Source of the DNA: Vitis vinifera
Taxonomy: Eukaryota; Streptophyta; Magnoliopsida; Vitales; Vitaceae
NCBI RefSeq assembly: GCF_030704535.1
Contig: NC_081818.1
Span: forward strand, 2,989,001 to 3,053,000
Direction: 5' to 3'
Length of the DNA stretch: 64,000 nt
Shown: piece after piece, positions 34,334 to 46,419 of the stretch
Numbering within the stretch: the stretch's first letter is position 1
How the letters are laid out: every line of letters starts with the position of its first letter
Notes under the pieces: model-generated
Database searches by the model: none
Told to the model about the DNA's origin: nothing
What the model saw: only the letters and a program-made list of their open reading frames with translations
Program-made: the position numbers and the translations under genes

Positions 34334-34656
34334 TCAAGCTCATAAACATGCGCTTACAGGGAGTTATCTCACCATACATATCCAATCTATCCCATCTCAC
34401 CACCCTCTCTTTGCAAGGCAACAGCTTGTATGGAGGGATCCCAGCTACCATTGGAGAGCTTTCTGAGTTAACATTCATAAACATGAGTTGTAATAAGCTT
34501 GGAGGCAATATTCCAGCCTCCATACAAGGCTATTGGAGCCTGGAGACAATAGACTTGGACGATAACAATCTGACTGGAAGCATTCCTGCTGTACTAGGCC
34601 AAATGACAAACTTGACATACCTTTGTTTCTCTGAGAACAGCCTCACTGGAGCTATA
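34334..34656 (+). pseudogene. LRR receptor kinase fragment
   Basis: Corresponds to about 48865-49187 inside exon 1 of the complete kinase gene and covers about 108 codons of leucine-rich repeats (from NMRLQG to ENSLTGAI). The promoter, ATG and signal peptide are missing through a deletion that joins spacer at 34333 directly to the exon. The 3' end stops at a CACTA-like terminus, and nothing of the remaining LRRs, membrane segment or kinase follows before segment B copy 2 starts. It differs from the complete gene at a few residues (for example Cys for Gly in NMSCNK). Confidence 0.9.
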
Positions 34657-35629
34657 CACTATAGGGAAAAAGATATATGGTGACATTTATAACGAGTTAC
34701 CATAAACATAGGGTGTCACTACAACATAGCGTCACCTTCTCCACTGATACCATAGAGGGTACCAATTGGTAACGTATTTGGAAGTGACACCAAAGTAGAT
34801 AAATGGTGACCCATTCGGAAGTGACACCATATATTTCTAGTGATGAGAGGGTATCGCATTAAATGCATCATCTTTGAATTATAATGTCATATTAAATGCA
34901 TCACCTTTGAGTAATGGTGTCACATCATTGTAAATTATTGTGGAAGATATGATTGCTTTTAGTTATAAATTTTTGTAATGCTTATGAATTAATAAGTAAG
35001 ATTAACCTATTTATTTTTTGTCCATAAATATAACAATAATATTATATTTAACTCATTTTTCTGTAATGTTTCTAGAATAACTCATAATACATTGATCATC
35101 TAATAATATTTGTATATCAAATGTTCACAAAAAGATAGTACATCCAACATATCAAACCCATCAAAACTAAAAAAAGAAGAGTGAATACATACCAAAACAT
35201 GATTTAGAAATGTTAAAGATCCCAAGATTCATGTATACCTCCAATTCATAAGCATAAAACCGGCTAACTATAAAATGACATAAAAGTCCCATCTAAAAAT
35301 CTAAATTTCTCAGTACTAATTAAATTAACATTTATGTCCTACAACGTATGACATAAGAGTTGCATTTAAAAACCCAAAATCTTGTTGCCTTCTTCTTTCT
35401 TTTTATTCTCCATTCCACCATCCCAAAAGTGTATACTTGCATTTCATAGTTTAATGAGTTTTATAGATTTTTATTGAAGAAAATAAACATGGATCGATGT
35501 TATCATAAATGAAAAAAATCTAAGAACTATTTTTTTTTCTTTTTTTTTTTCAAATAGAAACATTATTCAAAGAACCTATGGAAAAATTCATGTAGTAGCT
35601 AAAGGACTCACCATGCATGGTGATCATGA

Positions 35630-37573
35630 TGCATCAACATGATTCATGATTAGTTGTAGCACAAAAGTAGCCCATTTTTCTCTAATTTCATCGAATTCTA
35701 CTTGAGAATATGTTTTTTTATCACCAAACTGAAATCAAATAAGAAAATAACATTAAAATGCATAACATTTGGAAGCCTAAAACTATGTACAATTCATTAA
35801 ATTTGTAATACCTTTGAAGCAATAATTGTAGGATAAAAAATTATCTCTTTTATGAATCTCATAACAAAGTAGCCACATTCGAACCCTCCTTCTTGTCTTG
35901 GACACTAATCGATCAATTATAAAATAACATTAGTACTCATATATATAAATGGTGCAAATGCATAAGCTAATGTGTAAAGAAAATTTTTTGGATGTCACCT
36001 GCACTAGTTGCCAAGATGGCTCCCTTTTAGATGTTTTCTTTGTAGATATTCGAAGTGCCCTATGTAAATAAGTTCAATGTGTTTGAGATGAATGTATTTT
36101 TTATAAAAAAAAAAAAATAATACTATGAAAAATAATAGGAAGAACTTACATGTTTACGATATTCTTTAAGTCCTCAAATAGTTTGTGATGCATAGGGTCA
36201 AGATAGTGGACTATCATTTTCCTTGGCTCAATCACCACCAAGACCCAATGAAAGCTAAAACATTAAAAACAAAAGTAGCGTCTAATTAGAAATATAAATC
36301 AATCATAAAACCTCAAATTAAAGTATAATATTTGTCACTTACTCAGGGTTGTAAGGTATGAAAACATATTTAGCATCTTGGCACTCCATTAAGCGTTTTG
36401 ACAACAATTGTGCTCTTTTCTCTGTTTGATGAGTACTAAGGCTTGCTCGTGATATTGTAAAAGGATTAACAAATATAAATTGTGATTCCTTTTTGGCAAT
36501 ATGTAGTTGATCATGCATGTGCCTATTATTGTATCAAAACACCAAAAGAAAATTATCATTAGTCATATCCAATTTCGTTCAACATGGGCAACTCATATTT
36601 AAAAAAATAAAAACAAATGAAAATAAAAGGTGCACACCATAAATAGAAGGAGATGCAGTTTGATGACACCTCTAAAGATGAAATAATGTATTCACAATCC
36701 TCTCTAGATATATATGTTTGAAATTCGACACCAAAAAGTGAAATGGGGAGCTGTATTGGGTATGTCTTGTCATTACCAAGACAACCATCCACAAATTTTT
36801 GAAAATTTTTAATGACCGAATGATTTTGAGGCTTAGATTTTCAAAAAATTGGTGTCTTCACTATCTTCTTCTTTCCTTTATCCAACACCTATGAAAAAGG
36901 AAGGAATGTTAGATATATATACTCCTAAACAATAAAATACCAAGTTACAATCAAATTTACTATAGGCATAAAATGACATACCTAAGGATGTTCAGTTTCA
37001 AGTATGACAAGGCTTGTTGGCCAGTCAAGCTCAAAGCCAATAGCATCCCCAACATTGATAATCTCATATGGATTTGGAAATGGGAGTCTAGCATCTGGCT
37101 TGTGTGCAGCATTTATTACAACCAACCTATTCGATCCTTTTTCTTCTATTAGTGTACCAGTTGGAACAACATTTTCTTTTCTTTCCACTGCTAATTTACA
37201 TTTAATTACCTTCAATACAACAAATAATATCATTTACATAGGCTTTATGTCACTTATATTAATCTTGTATTATTAGTAAGTAAATGCATACCTTGTGTTT
37301 CAGTGGTGGTTCTGGTGGTTGGGGCTCTTCTATCATTTTAAACATTGGTTTTTCTGCTACAACTAGTTGTAAAACAAGTTGTTGTCTCATGTTATTACTA
37401 CCCATCTCTTTTCGTACCATTTCCCATATTTCTTCTTTGATTTTTTTCATGTCATCATATGGTTGATGAAAGTATGAGCTAGGCCTAATCAATTTAAGGA
37501 TATTTCTCTTTTGATAAAAGCCATTTCCTATTGTAATACAATATAGTACTTTTAAAAAAGATGTGTTTAGCAT
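35630..37573 (-). pseudogene. Ulp1/C48 protease-like gene of the CACTA element
   Basis: Exon-like pieces read downward on the minus strand. About 37573-37290 gives a piece rich in Pro and Glu (EEPQPPEPP). About 37200-36982 gives VPTGTLIEEKGSNRLVV and a WPTSLV piece. About 36890-36640 includes KNFQKFVDG, and about 36530-36350 reads from MHDQLHIAKK to AKYVFIPYNPE. Then FHWVLVVIEP with a catalytic-type His (36248-36250) and YLDP with Asp (36197-36199) follow. FECGYFVMR carries the Cys (35875-35877), and a last piece ending in VDAS lies near 35630. The His-Asp-Cys order fits the C48 fold carried by many plant CACTA and Mutator-like elements. A TGA after KTPIF near 36840 suggests the gene is no longer intact. 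Exon borders are approximate. Confidence 0.6.
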
Positions 37574-37741
37574 TCCTAGATTTTATGTATCATGATTACC
37601 AACAAGAAAAGGAAAAGGTTGAATTATGGAATATTCGTTCTCAAAATAAAAGTAACTTAGATCTGTAAAATCTGAAAGCATCCAACATGGCATACCATAA
37701 ACCTAATCAACTATAAATAATTAAAATAAAATAAAAATATG

Positions 37742-38215
37742 CAAGTTGCGGTATTTGTGGCTTTTCTATGTTTTTGTATGGTGTCAGAATTTTCCAATTT
37801 ATAAAACTTGTAAAAGACAAAACACAAAAATACTACATCATATATACATTGAACAATGCATGTATAGTGGTTTTGATTTAGAGCCAACCAATAAGAGAAG
37901 GTTACGAGTCATCTTAAGATGTTATGTTTTCAAAATTTTAAAGTTTGAAATAAAGATAATGATTCATTGAAAAGTTTCAGCCATAAAATGAAAATATGCA
38001 AGTTGCGGTATTTGTGGCTTTTCTATGTTTTTGTATGGTGTCAGAATTTTCCAATATATACAACTTGTAAAAGACAAAACACAAAAATGCTACATCATAT
38101 ATACATTGAACAATGCATGTATAGTGGTTTTGATTTAGAGCCAACCAATAAGAGAAGGTTACCAGTCATCTTAAGATGTTATGTTTTCAAAAAAATTTCA
38201 AAATTTTCAATTTCA
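37742..38215. repeat. Two-copy tandem repeat
   Basis: The units 37742-37995 and 37997-38215 start with GCAAGTTGCGGTATTTGTGG and share nearly all their sequence, so short ORFs appear twice. They lie at the presumed inner right side of the CACTA-like element. Confidence 0.75.
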
Positions 38216-38220
38216 GGTTA

Positions 38221-39126
38221 ATTGTTGCAGCCTTTGTTGTCTAGAACCAATGTAGCTGGCCACGTGTTTCCGTTCAACAATATTCAGCACCGATGTAGAG
38301 ATCGAAAGCCAAGGTTTGCGTTGACTAATGCCATGTTTCCTGGTCAACTGAGGTGACCCGCCTGTTCCAATACTTCTCCAGTTCTCTCTTTATTCACGCC
38401 CATAGATTGATCTTCCCTCTAGCAAAGGCTGTTCAATCCTACGCAGTCCCCTGAAACATTTGCCACGCATAGCGGGATTGGTTGACCGAAGCCTTCTATA
38501 TTTTTGTCTCTTTGTGGAGACTTGTCTTCTAATATTTATCTTTTCTATATATATTTATGTTCATCTCCATGCACACATGGATTAAGATATGGACAAATAC
38601 TTAGTGGTGGTGTCTTGGTGGTACAAGCAATATGACTTTTGAAGGGGCCTTCCTATCACGTAAGGTACCATTTTTGGAGCATCCTATTGGGTCACGCCCT
38701 CCTTTTATGAAGGTTGCACCAAGCCATCCTAATCCTACTAGGAGACTAACTTTTGAGTCCTAGTTTGCGTCCGACTCAAGCTTAACAGATGACAAATTTG
38801 AGTAGGACTCCAAGTCCTACTGAATCTAAAACTCTCATGCCACATCTCTCTATCTCCTTATGCATGAAGATTTAGTTTTCTATCCCGATTAGGAGTCTTC
38901 TCATGTCAAGAGTCCCTTTCTCTTCCTGCAATATTAGGTCTCAATCTCCCACTTTGACTAGAAGTCTCATGTGATAGGAGTATGTCTCATGCAATAGGAG
39001 TCTTGCTCATGTGATGCATCAGTTCACCATGCTTCCTATTGTAGGAGACTACACCTTGCTCAAGCCATCCCGATGCCAAGATGTGTCTATTCAAATCTAC
39101 CTGCACATGACTCATACTGTTGCATC
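38221..39126. other. Unassigned sequence
   Basis: GC content is closer to neutral than in the AT-rich spacers. No homology to other parts of the window and no convincing ORF is seen. Together with 39697-40344 it may be one unit interrupted by the MITE at 39127. Repeated AGGAGTCT/AGGAGACT words occur at about 38890-39050. Confidence 0.35.
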
Positions 39127-39688
39127 TAGGAATGGCAACGGGGCAGGTTCGGGACGGGTCGCCCCCATCCCAACCCCGCCCCGTTTATTAAAAATAATTC
39201 CCATCCCCGTCCCGTTTAAAAAATTAAACGGGGCAGGGCGGGGCGGGGCGGGGCAGGTATGGGAAATTCCCAAACCCGCCCCGCCCAGCCCTGTTTAGCC
39301 TCCTTTTTAAAAAAAAAAAAAATTGCTTTTAAAATTTTTAATTACATTAAAATAAATATATTTATAAATAATAAAATTATTATATTTTTTATAATTTATT
39401 TTATTAATTTTTTTTTATTATCTATATATTAAAAATAGTAAAATAAAATTAATTTTAAAATTTAAATTAAATTAAATTAAATTTTAAAATTGATTTTATA
39501 TGTAAACGGGGCGGGGCGGGGCGGGGCGGGGCGGGGCGGGGCGGGATGGGGCAATACCCGAACCCGCCCCGGGTTTAAAAAAAAAAATCTTATACCCGTT
39601 AAAAACCCATTTATTAAATTTCAACCCCATCCCATTAGGGGCGGGGCAGGGCGGGTACCCGAAAAAACCCGCCCCGTTGCCATCCCTA
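39127..39688. mobile_element. hAT-type MITE, 562 bp, GC-rich ends
   Basis: Inverted ends TAGGAATGGCAACGGGGC and the complement of TAGGGATGGCAACGGGGC, with the exact 8-bp duplication GTTGCATC (39119-39126 and 39689-39696). It is non-coding: an AT-rich core between CCCCGCC-type arms and a GGGGC tandem run at about 39507-39546. ORFs across the arms are products of the GC repeats. Confidence 0.88.
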
Positions 39689-39696
39689 GTTGCATC

Positions 39697-40344
39697 TGTG
39701 CGTGTTGGGCTCACACATCAAGGCACAAGAACAACAATGAATTCCATTAACTCTAATGGATGACCTTTGGACCCATTCCTTAGGATCTGATTGGAACCCA
39801 CCCAGTCAAACAGTTGACTCCGGTACTAACAATAACAGGTTTCCGTCACTAACAGTAACAGATTTCCTCATGCAGATTAATCCAAAGAATGGATTTGAAG
39901 ATTCTGTGAATATAATGGAACAAAAGTAACCCCCCCCCCACAAAACAGTGTGGTTGTCGTTAAGGGCTGATTTGGTCTAGCATGGCAGTATGAGATAAAA
40001 TTAATGCGTCTGGAGTGAAATTCTATATCTCATTCTCACTTAGATACAAACAGAAAAATCATTCTTTTTTTTTTCTCTCTCGTTTTTTAGAAGGGATGAA
40101 GATTATGTGGCAGTATATCTCAAAAAAAAATCTATACCTATCATTCTCACACAAATACATATTAAAAATCATTCATTTTTTCTTGTTTTCCACTTGTTTT
40201 TATGGAGTTGATCATGTGTTTGGTTCAGATTAAAAAATCAATTAATCTACAGGTTTTTTCTTCTATGCTAGAACTTTAAACCTAAGTTTTTCTTCCTTAC
40301 AACTCAAAAAAACACAGTTCATAAAAACCATAATACAAAAATGT
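39697..40344. other. Unassigned sequence
   Basis: Holds a poly-C run at about 39931-39940 and AT-rich patches. No gene is recognised. It ends where segment B copy 2 begins (near GTAAACGTTTGGATC). Confidence 0.35.
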
Positions 40345-40659
40345 TGAAACAATGTAAACGTTTGGATCATGCAGATTGATATTAAATTGGACCTGCCTCC
40401 ACCTGATTGTACATTGCTTTATATTCTGGTTAAGATCTGTTTACTGACTAATCCTACGTAAATCAACATGTATTGGTGCAACCGCTTGTCCTCGAAAGTG
40501 AAAAAAGAAAGAAGAAAAAACTTCCCATTGAAGACTTGGTGAGTTTATGCAAAGACTAACTCATCGACTCTGGTCTATAAATTAACATCTTTTCCATGCT
40601 AAATTTCTTATCCCCGCCTAAAGATAAAGATTGTGATTGTTGGAGGCAGTACTCTAACA
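40345..40659 (+). promoter_or_regulatory. 5' flank of GLP7, with TATA box
   Basis: Only about 315 bp of GLP-type upstream sequence remains, versus about 1 kb for GLP6 and GLP8; the rest is replaced by unrelated sequence. TATAAAT at 40576-40582, 84 bases before the ATG. Confidence 0.65.
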
Positions 40660-41439
40660 ATGAAGAGAGGCGTTAGTTTCCTGGTAACCGTGGCCTTCAT
40701 GGCATTGGCTTCCTTTCTTGCCTCTGCCTATGATCCAAGCCCACTGGAAGACACCTGTGTTGCCGTTGATGAGCCCAATAATGCTGGTATTTCTATAGTA
40801 ACCAATGATCTTATAGCTATTTTCAGTACTTCTCTTTTTATTGATATGGTGAGTATGGTTTGATACTAATGATATATCTTTTCTTTTTTCCTTCTTCATG
40901 CAGTATTTGTAAATGGGAAGTTCTGCAAGAACCCAAACCTGACCGTGGCCGAGGATTTCTTGTATCAAGGGCTGAATATTCCAGGAAACACATCAAATTA
41001 TGTGGGCTCAATTGTCAATCTTATAAATGTTGATCAATTACCAGGAGAAAACACTCTTGGGGTGTCAGTGGCTCGTATCGATTATGAACCTAATGGTCAA
41101 AACCCTCCTCACTTTCACCCTCGTGCCAGTGAGGTCTTCATTGTCTTGGAGGGAACACTCTTTGTTGGCTTTATCACATCCAACCCTGAACACCGCTTCA
41201 TTAGCAAAGTCCTGAACAAGGGGGATGTTTTTGTGTTCCCTTTCAGTCTCATTCACTTCCAAGTCAACATTGGGCACACTAATGCAGTAGCCATTGCCGC
41301 TTTTAACAGCCAAAATCCAGGTGTAATCACCATAGCCAGTTCAATGTTTGGATCAAATCCACCCATCAATCCTGATTTCCTGGCAAGGGCCTTCCAGTTG
41401 GACAAGAGGGTGGTTGAATACCTTCAAGCACGATTCTAG
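40660..41439 (+). CDS. Germin-like protein 7 (GLP, cupin), intact
   Basis: 220-residue secreted GLP of the type-b group. Exon 1 is 40660-40786, the GT-AG intron 40787-40903 (117 bp, phase 1) and exon 2 40904-41439. Start MKRGVSF with a signal peptide of about 23 residues; C33 and C50; HFH (112, 114), Glu119 and His160 as metal ligands; NKGD motif; Asn-X-Thr/Ser sites at NLT and NTS. Type b differs from genes 797 and 17404 by [27 protein letters not shown] and [11 protein letters not shown], which places changes next to the metal pocket and may alter substrate or activity. Polyadenylation signal at 41593-41598. It has a truncated upstream region, so its expression may differ from GLP8. Confidence 0.93.
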
Positions 41440-41626
41440 TGGGGAAATATAGAAAAAGAATAAGCTGTCAACCTTTGATTTCCTTGCTTGAATGACGATT
41501 CATGATGTTCAATTCCCTCATTGTAACAAACATGGTATAATAAGAGGGTCTGGTTGTAACTCTTCTGGTGTGGACTTTGGGCATATTACTACAATAAAGC
41601 AGTCTGCAGTCTGTTAATTGTTAAGC

Positions 41627-41630
<4 letters not shown>

Positions 41631-41676
<46 letters not shown>
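41631..41676. repeat. TC microsatellite, about 46 bp
   Basis: Pure TC run just past the GLP7 3' UTR, about twice as long as the paralogous run at 27456-27478. Confidence 0.9.
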
Positions 41677-41681
<5 letters not shown>

Positions 41682-42394
41682 GTTTCTGCCTCCCTCGATA
41701 CTAAATTCAGGATACTGTTTTGCAGAATCAATTATGCCAACAGATTAATTATCAATTGTCTAAACCATAATGACTGAATGAAGATTATAGGAATGAATCA
41801 AAACTAGTTCAAAATACTATATCCTTGATTAAATTCTCAGGTGTAGATATAATGAAAAACTTCGCTTATTTACGTATTAAAAAAATAAATTTTATTTATT
41901 TTTAAATTTATTTCAAATAAACTATATCACCCTTTTATTATTTTAAAATTAGTATTATTCATTCTTATCAAAATAAATAAATCAATCATATCTTAAAATA
42001 GTATCATTTTAAATAAAAATCATAATTTATGATTTTATTATAATATTAATTTCATATTTTATGATTTTTTTTAATTTATCTTTAATTTAAAAACTATTTT
42101 TTTTTAAATCTTTAATAAGACTTCAATTAAATATAATTAATATTGTACAAATTGAATTTATAAATTTTTTTAGAAAAAATCAAATAAAAGCTTATTTTAA
42201 AAACAACTTAAGTTTATTTATCCAAACCAAGTTTTTTTTTTCTTTGCAATTTATTTAAACAAAAATAACCAAGACCCCAAATCAACCCAATGGTTGGTCT
42301 GAACCGGGTGGCCAACATGAAGCAAAGGGGATGAATGGGTTGGGTTTGACAAAACTCACCTGGTCTACCGTTTGGATGCTAGACATGTAACTAC
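41677..42394. other. AT-rich spacer
   Basis: Matches 27480-28197 and 28801-29386. No gene is seen. Confidence 0.5.
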
Positions 42395-42902
42395 TAGAGG
42401 TGTCCAATGGGTCGAGCCACCCATTTTGGCCTGTGGCCTAGTGCGCCAAAAGATCGAGTCAGGCCGGCATGGCCCAAAGGAGCGGGTCGTGGTGGGCCTA
42501 AGGAAACAACCCGTCGTGCCATCATGTTGGCCCACTTAACCCTTTAAATATCACTTTTTATTATTTTTAAAAACAAAAAACTAACATTTTTATAAATTTT
42601 ACAGTTATAAACTTGATAAATATAAATATAAAAAATAAAAAGTATAATTATTAGAGGTGTTTAAAGTAACAAAAAGAAATTTTATTTAATAATAAAAAAC
42701 TTAAGACAAAATAAATTAAAAAATAATAATTAAAGTGTGTGGCCCATGGGGCGACTCACCGACATGGCACAACACGACATGATTAGCCCATGGGTTTATG
42801 GGCCATGTCAAGCCACCTATTTGGCTTGCATGGGTCGAGCCAACGCATTGGCCTGATAAACATGGGTTGTGTTGGCCCGACATGACCCATTGGACACCTC
42901 TA
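42395..42902. mobile_element. hAT-like MITE, 508 bp
   Basis: Orthologue of 28198-28751 in the other B segment, with TAGAGGTGTCC inverted ends and degenerate 8-bp flanks. Confidence 0.75.
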
Positions 42903-43344
42903 ATAATTGTGTTGGACATAGGTCTTTTTAGTTGAAGTTTGGGTTAGGTTTAAATGAGCTCCAAATCAAGCTTTGACCTAAAAGTTTTAGATGACCATCA
43001 AAGGAGTGTTTTTTTTTTCTTTTTTACTTAATTTTGAATAAAACTTAAAATTATATAGTGTTTAAAAGTATTAAACATCACAGTTTTTGGTTTTTTAATA
43101 TTTTATTTTTATTAAGTACTAAAAAGTTAAAAAAAAGTCATTAAGTTACTTTTAGTATTAAAAAAAGTCGAAAAAAATTAAAACAAACAAACACCCGAAC
43201 TTTAGACAATGATTGAGAGAGCTAGGTTGCCCCAAAGGCAACACATAAGGTGTATTCGATCAAACCTAAAAAGTACACTGATAGAGAGATGACGACTATG
43301 ATTGTTGTTTTCATTATCATAAAGAAAAATTTTAGGATCTTGAT
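42903..43344. other. AT-rich spacer
   Basis: Contains about 290 bp (42910-43195) that segment B copy 1 has lost from its second tandem unit. No gene is seen. Confidence 0.45.
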
Positions 43345-43850
43345 TAGGGATGACAATATACCAATTTTTTTTTAGTACTTGTCATACCCTTAATGTACTC
43401 GTTTTGAGATAATGATATAAAGTTTAGATAAATTAGAGAAAATTTTTAAAATCTAGGATGGATTCGAGATAGTTTTGGATATGATTTTGTCTCATCTTGA
43501 ATTTGAGAAATTTTTAAAAACCCAAGATTGATTCAGGGTGATTTTGGGTATGAGTTTGTTTCATCCTACCTCAGCCTAATTATGTATAATGTTAAATAAA
43601 AAGTTCTTTAATTGATTTCTTTTTTCAGTTTTCAATTTTTTTAACATATTTAAAATATTAATTTTCTTAAAATTTTAGAAATAAAAATTGAAAAATAAAT
43701 AAATAAATAATGGGATAGCATGGGGTAGGCATGAGAATTTCCTATTCCCATTTAATTTCTTTTTTTGGTGGGGATGATAACATATACGAATAAATATAAT
43801 GGATTGGGATATGAGTAACTTGCCTCAAGCCCATACCGTTGTCATCCCTA
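43345..43850. mobile_element. hAT-like MITE, 506 bp
   Basis: Orthologue of 29877-30393, with TAGGGATGAC and GTCATCCCTA ends. Confidence 0.7.
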
Positions 43851-44340
43851 ATCTGAATCCGTACGGATCTTGCAATCTCAATTAAAGATACAAATATATG
43901 AAATCTAAATCATCGAATAAAGATACAAATATATAAAATCAAGGTACCTACAAGAGAATAAAAGAAAAACGGGATTAAAGTACAAAATAGTCGCATACAA
44001 GTTATAATTAATAAATTATTTTTATATACTTTTTCAAGCTTGTTTCATTTATTTTCCTTCATTATATAAATATTAAATAATTTTAAAATACATAAAATTT
44101 TAATTAATTATAATTATATTTTATTTTTTTCTTATTTTTCATAATAAAACTAAATATAAGAAAAACATTTTTCAGAACATTTTCTTTTCTTAGTATTTTC
44201 CATAAACCAAACATAGTGAAAGGGTATTCATGTTTCAATGTATGTCTTCTTGCTATTATAGATATAGGATTATAGGCAATGACCAAGGATATCAATCTTA
44301 ACATCCACATCAAGTGGTACATAGAGCAAATTACATTAAA

Positions 44341-44458
44341 AGTGCGTTTGATAGTGATTTTAGGAAGCGTTTCTAACATTTTTAACACTTCAAAATTCTT
44401 ATTTTTCAATTATTAAAAAAGTTAAAAACACTTCCTAAAATCACTATCAAACACACTC
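44341..44458. mobile_element. Hairpin MITE, about 118 bp
   Basis: Orthologue of 30871-30990 with the same GCGTTTGATAGTGATTTTAG inverted ends. Confidence 0.6.
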
Positions 44459-45334
44459 TAAGAATTCTAAGGTCTTTTGCTTAAGGAGGTTGATTTCTTG
44501 GATTTAGAAGAGAAAGAAAATCAATTGTGTGCACTTTGATTTATATACATATTTGGATGACTAGTAACTTTCAATTGAGGATTTCAATGCAAACCTTAGC
44601 AACTTATCTCACTTGTTACAACCAGTATCAGGTAGTTCAAGATTCAATCAATGGTAGGATTCATATTCAAATTTTGCATCTTTATCATACATCTTGACAT
44701 TGACCCCAATCAATTGGATACATGTTGACCCGTATTTTTTGCGTGTGTTCCCACTCGACAGTGAGACTCATTTTTATTGTGAAATTTTGATTTTTTTTTT
44801 TTATATAAAAAAATTAGGATTGCCACTTATTTTAATTTATTTTTTAAAAGAGAAAATAAAATAAGAAAGAAAATTTTGTATAAATCCTCATTTAGAAAAG
44901 ACATGTCTGTAAAATCAAGTCTATATTCAAGGGTCAAGTTGTCTATCAGAAAGGTACAATAATAAGTGGTAATACCCCTCTAAGCATGTATACTAACAAT
45001 CTTTACTAAACAAACAAAATGAATTATGACAGTTAATTGATCAATCATGAATATCAAGATTAAAGACACAAATTAATATACAAGAAAATAATTATAAAAT
45101 TAAATTACAAAAATGTACAAAATAAATGACATTAGAATTATACACCCCGATTTATTAAATTGATTACAAAAAGATATTTTAAATATTACTTTTTCAAGAT
45201 TTTAATTTATTTATTTATTTCCAATAAATGATTTGATTGAATTTTATTTGGATAGAATTTATTCAAAAAATTCCAATTTGACAATAAAAATTATTTTGAC
45301 TTACTTTTACTAGAAAAAGAATGAATTTTTAGAA
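44459..45334. other. AT-rich spacer, no gene seen
   Basis: Colinear with 30991-31834, with the same degraded repeat-like patch near 44730-44830. Confidence 0.45.
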
Positions 45335-45492
45335 CTTTATTTACAAAAATATTTCAATTTGATTTTATTTATAAAGGAAATAATTTCTTTATAAACTTTA
45401 TTTATGAAAAGAAAATGATTTGTATAAGTTCAATTTGCTAAAAAGATTCTCGTTCTATTATTATGAAAAGATTATTTAAGACATTAATTTGT
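45335..45492. repeat. Direct repeat left of second inverted GLP segment
   Basis: About 155 bp, repeated at about 47500-47655 and orthologous to 31835-31993. Confidence 0.7.
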
Positions 45493-46063
45493 CTACAGTA
45501 GATGTCATAAGATTTCTGGGTTTTCATTTCCATTCTTTCTTCACAATTTTCATGACACTTATGCTTCTCCCACCATTCAAATGGTTTACTTGGACATCTT
45601 AATTAGTTTCTTCGATCTCGGTTGATGAGTTATAATGGGAAAATATAGAGAAGCAAAATGGCATCTTTTTTATTTTTGAATTCTCAGCAGTTGTTGCCTC
45701 AATGTTCATTCCTTCATCACCAATTCTGCCAGCAGTATGCTGGAAGTAGCAGTAGTACTGTTTTACAACTAGTTAAGTATTCATTCTTAATAAACATTCT
45801 GCACATGCAGGTTAATCAATCAACTGAGAGTTGTTTTTTCACAAGATAAGATTTTTTAAGACAAATATTGAGATGGAGACAGAAGAAGATGCATAACAGA
45901 CAAACTGCTTTATTTTAATATTAGGACCAAAGTCCACACCAAAAGAGCTACAAAATAAAGTAATAAACCCCTCTTATTGTAATGAGGTAATTGAACATCA
46001 CAAATAGTCATTCAAGCAAGCAAATCAAAGGTTCATAGCTTCTTCATTTTCTCTATTTCCCCA

Positions 46064-46419
46064 CTAGAATCGTGCTTGAAGGAATTCAACCACCTTCTTG
46101 TCCAACTGGAAGGCCGTTGCCAGGAAATCAGGATTGATTGGTGGATTTGATCCAAACACTGCATTGGATATGGTGATTACACCTGGATTTTGGCTGCTTA
46201 GACCAGCAATGGCTACTGCATTAATGTGCCCAATATTGAATTGGAAAGATCAGTGAAAATAGTGACAAGTTCATTGGTTACTAAAGAAATACAAGCATTC
46301 TTGGGTTCCCCAATGGCAACGCAAGTGTCCTGCAGTGGGCTTGGATCAGAGGCAGAGGCAAAAGATGAAGCCAATGCCATGAGGGCCACAGTTACTAGGA
46401 AACTAACACCTTTCTCCAT
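46064..46419 (-). pseudogene. Inverted germin-like pseudogene, second copy
   Basis: Same structure as 32398-32747: exon 1, partial intron, then the end of exon 2 after a deletion of about 419 bp with the same TTCCA junction. ATG is at 46419-46417 and the old stop at 46066-46064. Unlike the first copy it keeps the CVAIGEP codons in exon 1, but the last exon base before the old donor is changed (GCTT instead of GCTG). Not functional. The flanking 45493-46063 is the inverted 3' flank, more complete than in B copy 1. Confidence 0.9.

Larger units (their letters stand above)
26165..34656. repeat. Segmental duplication B, copy 1
   Basis: Colinear with about 40345-49187: GLP gene, MITE-rich spacer, inverted GLP pseudogene and LRR-kinase sequence. 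Relative to copy 2 it has an extra partial tandem repeat (about 28801-29712) and a deletion that joins 34333 to kinase exon sequence. It ends abruptly at a CACTA-like terminus. Confidence 0.8.
34657..38220 (-). mobile_element. CACTA-like (En/Spm) DNA transposon remnant
   Basis: Begins CACTATAGGGAAAAAG at the broken kinase exon and continues with short subterminal repeats (GGTGAC, GTGTCAC and variants, to about 34860), both usual for CACTA elements. The interior carries minus-strand exons of a C48/Ulp1-type gene. I could not find the matching TAGTG-type end; homology-free sequence runs to about 40345, so the right boundary is a guess. It has no clear transposase. It may have caused, or entered after, the loss of the kinase 3' part. 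Confidence 0.6.

Noticed and set aside
37746-38221. Two similar ORFs of 74 and 84 codons
   Set aside because: Explained by the two-copy tandem repeat; no domain is seen and they lie in transposon sequence.
39011-39750. ORFs rich in Gly, Pro, Ala and Arg on both strands
   Set aside because: Produced by the GGGGC repeats in the MITE arms.
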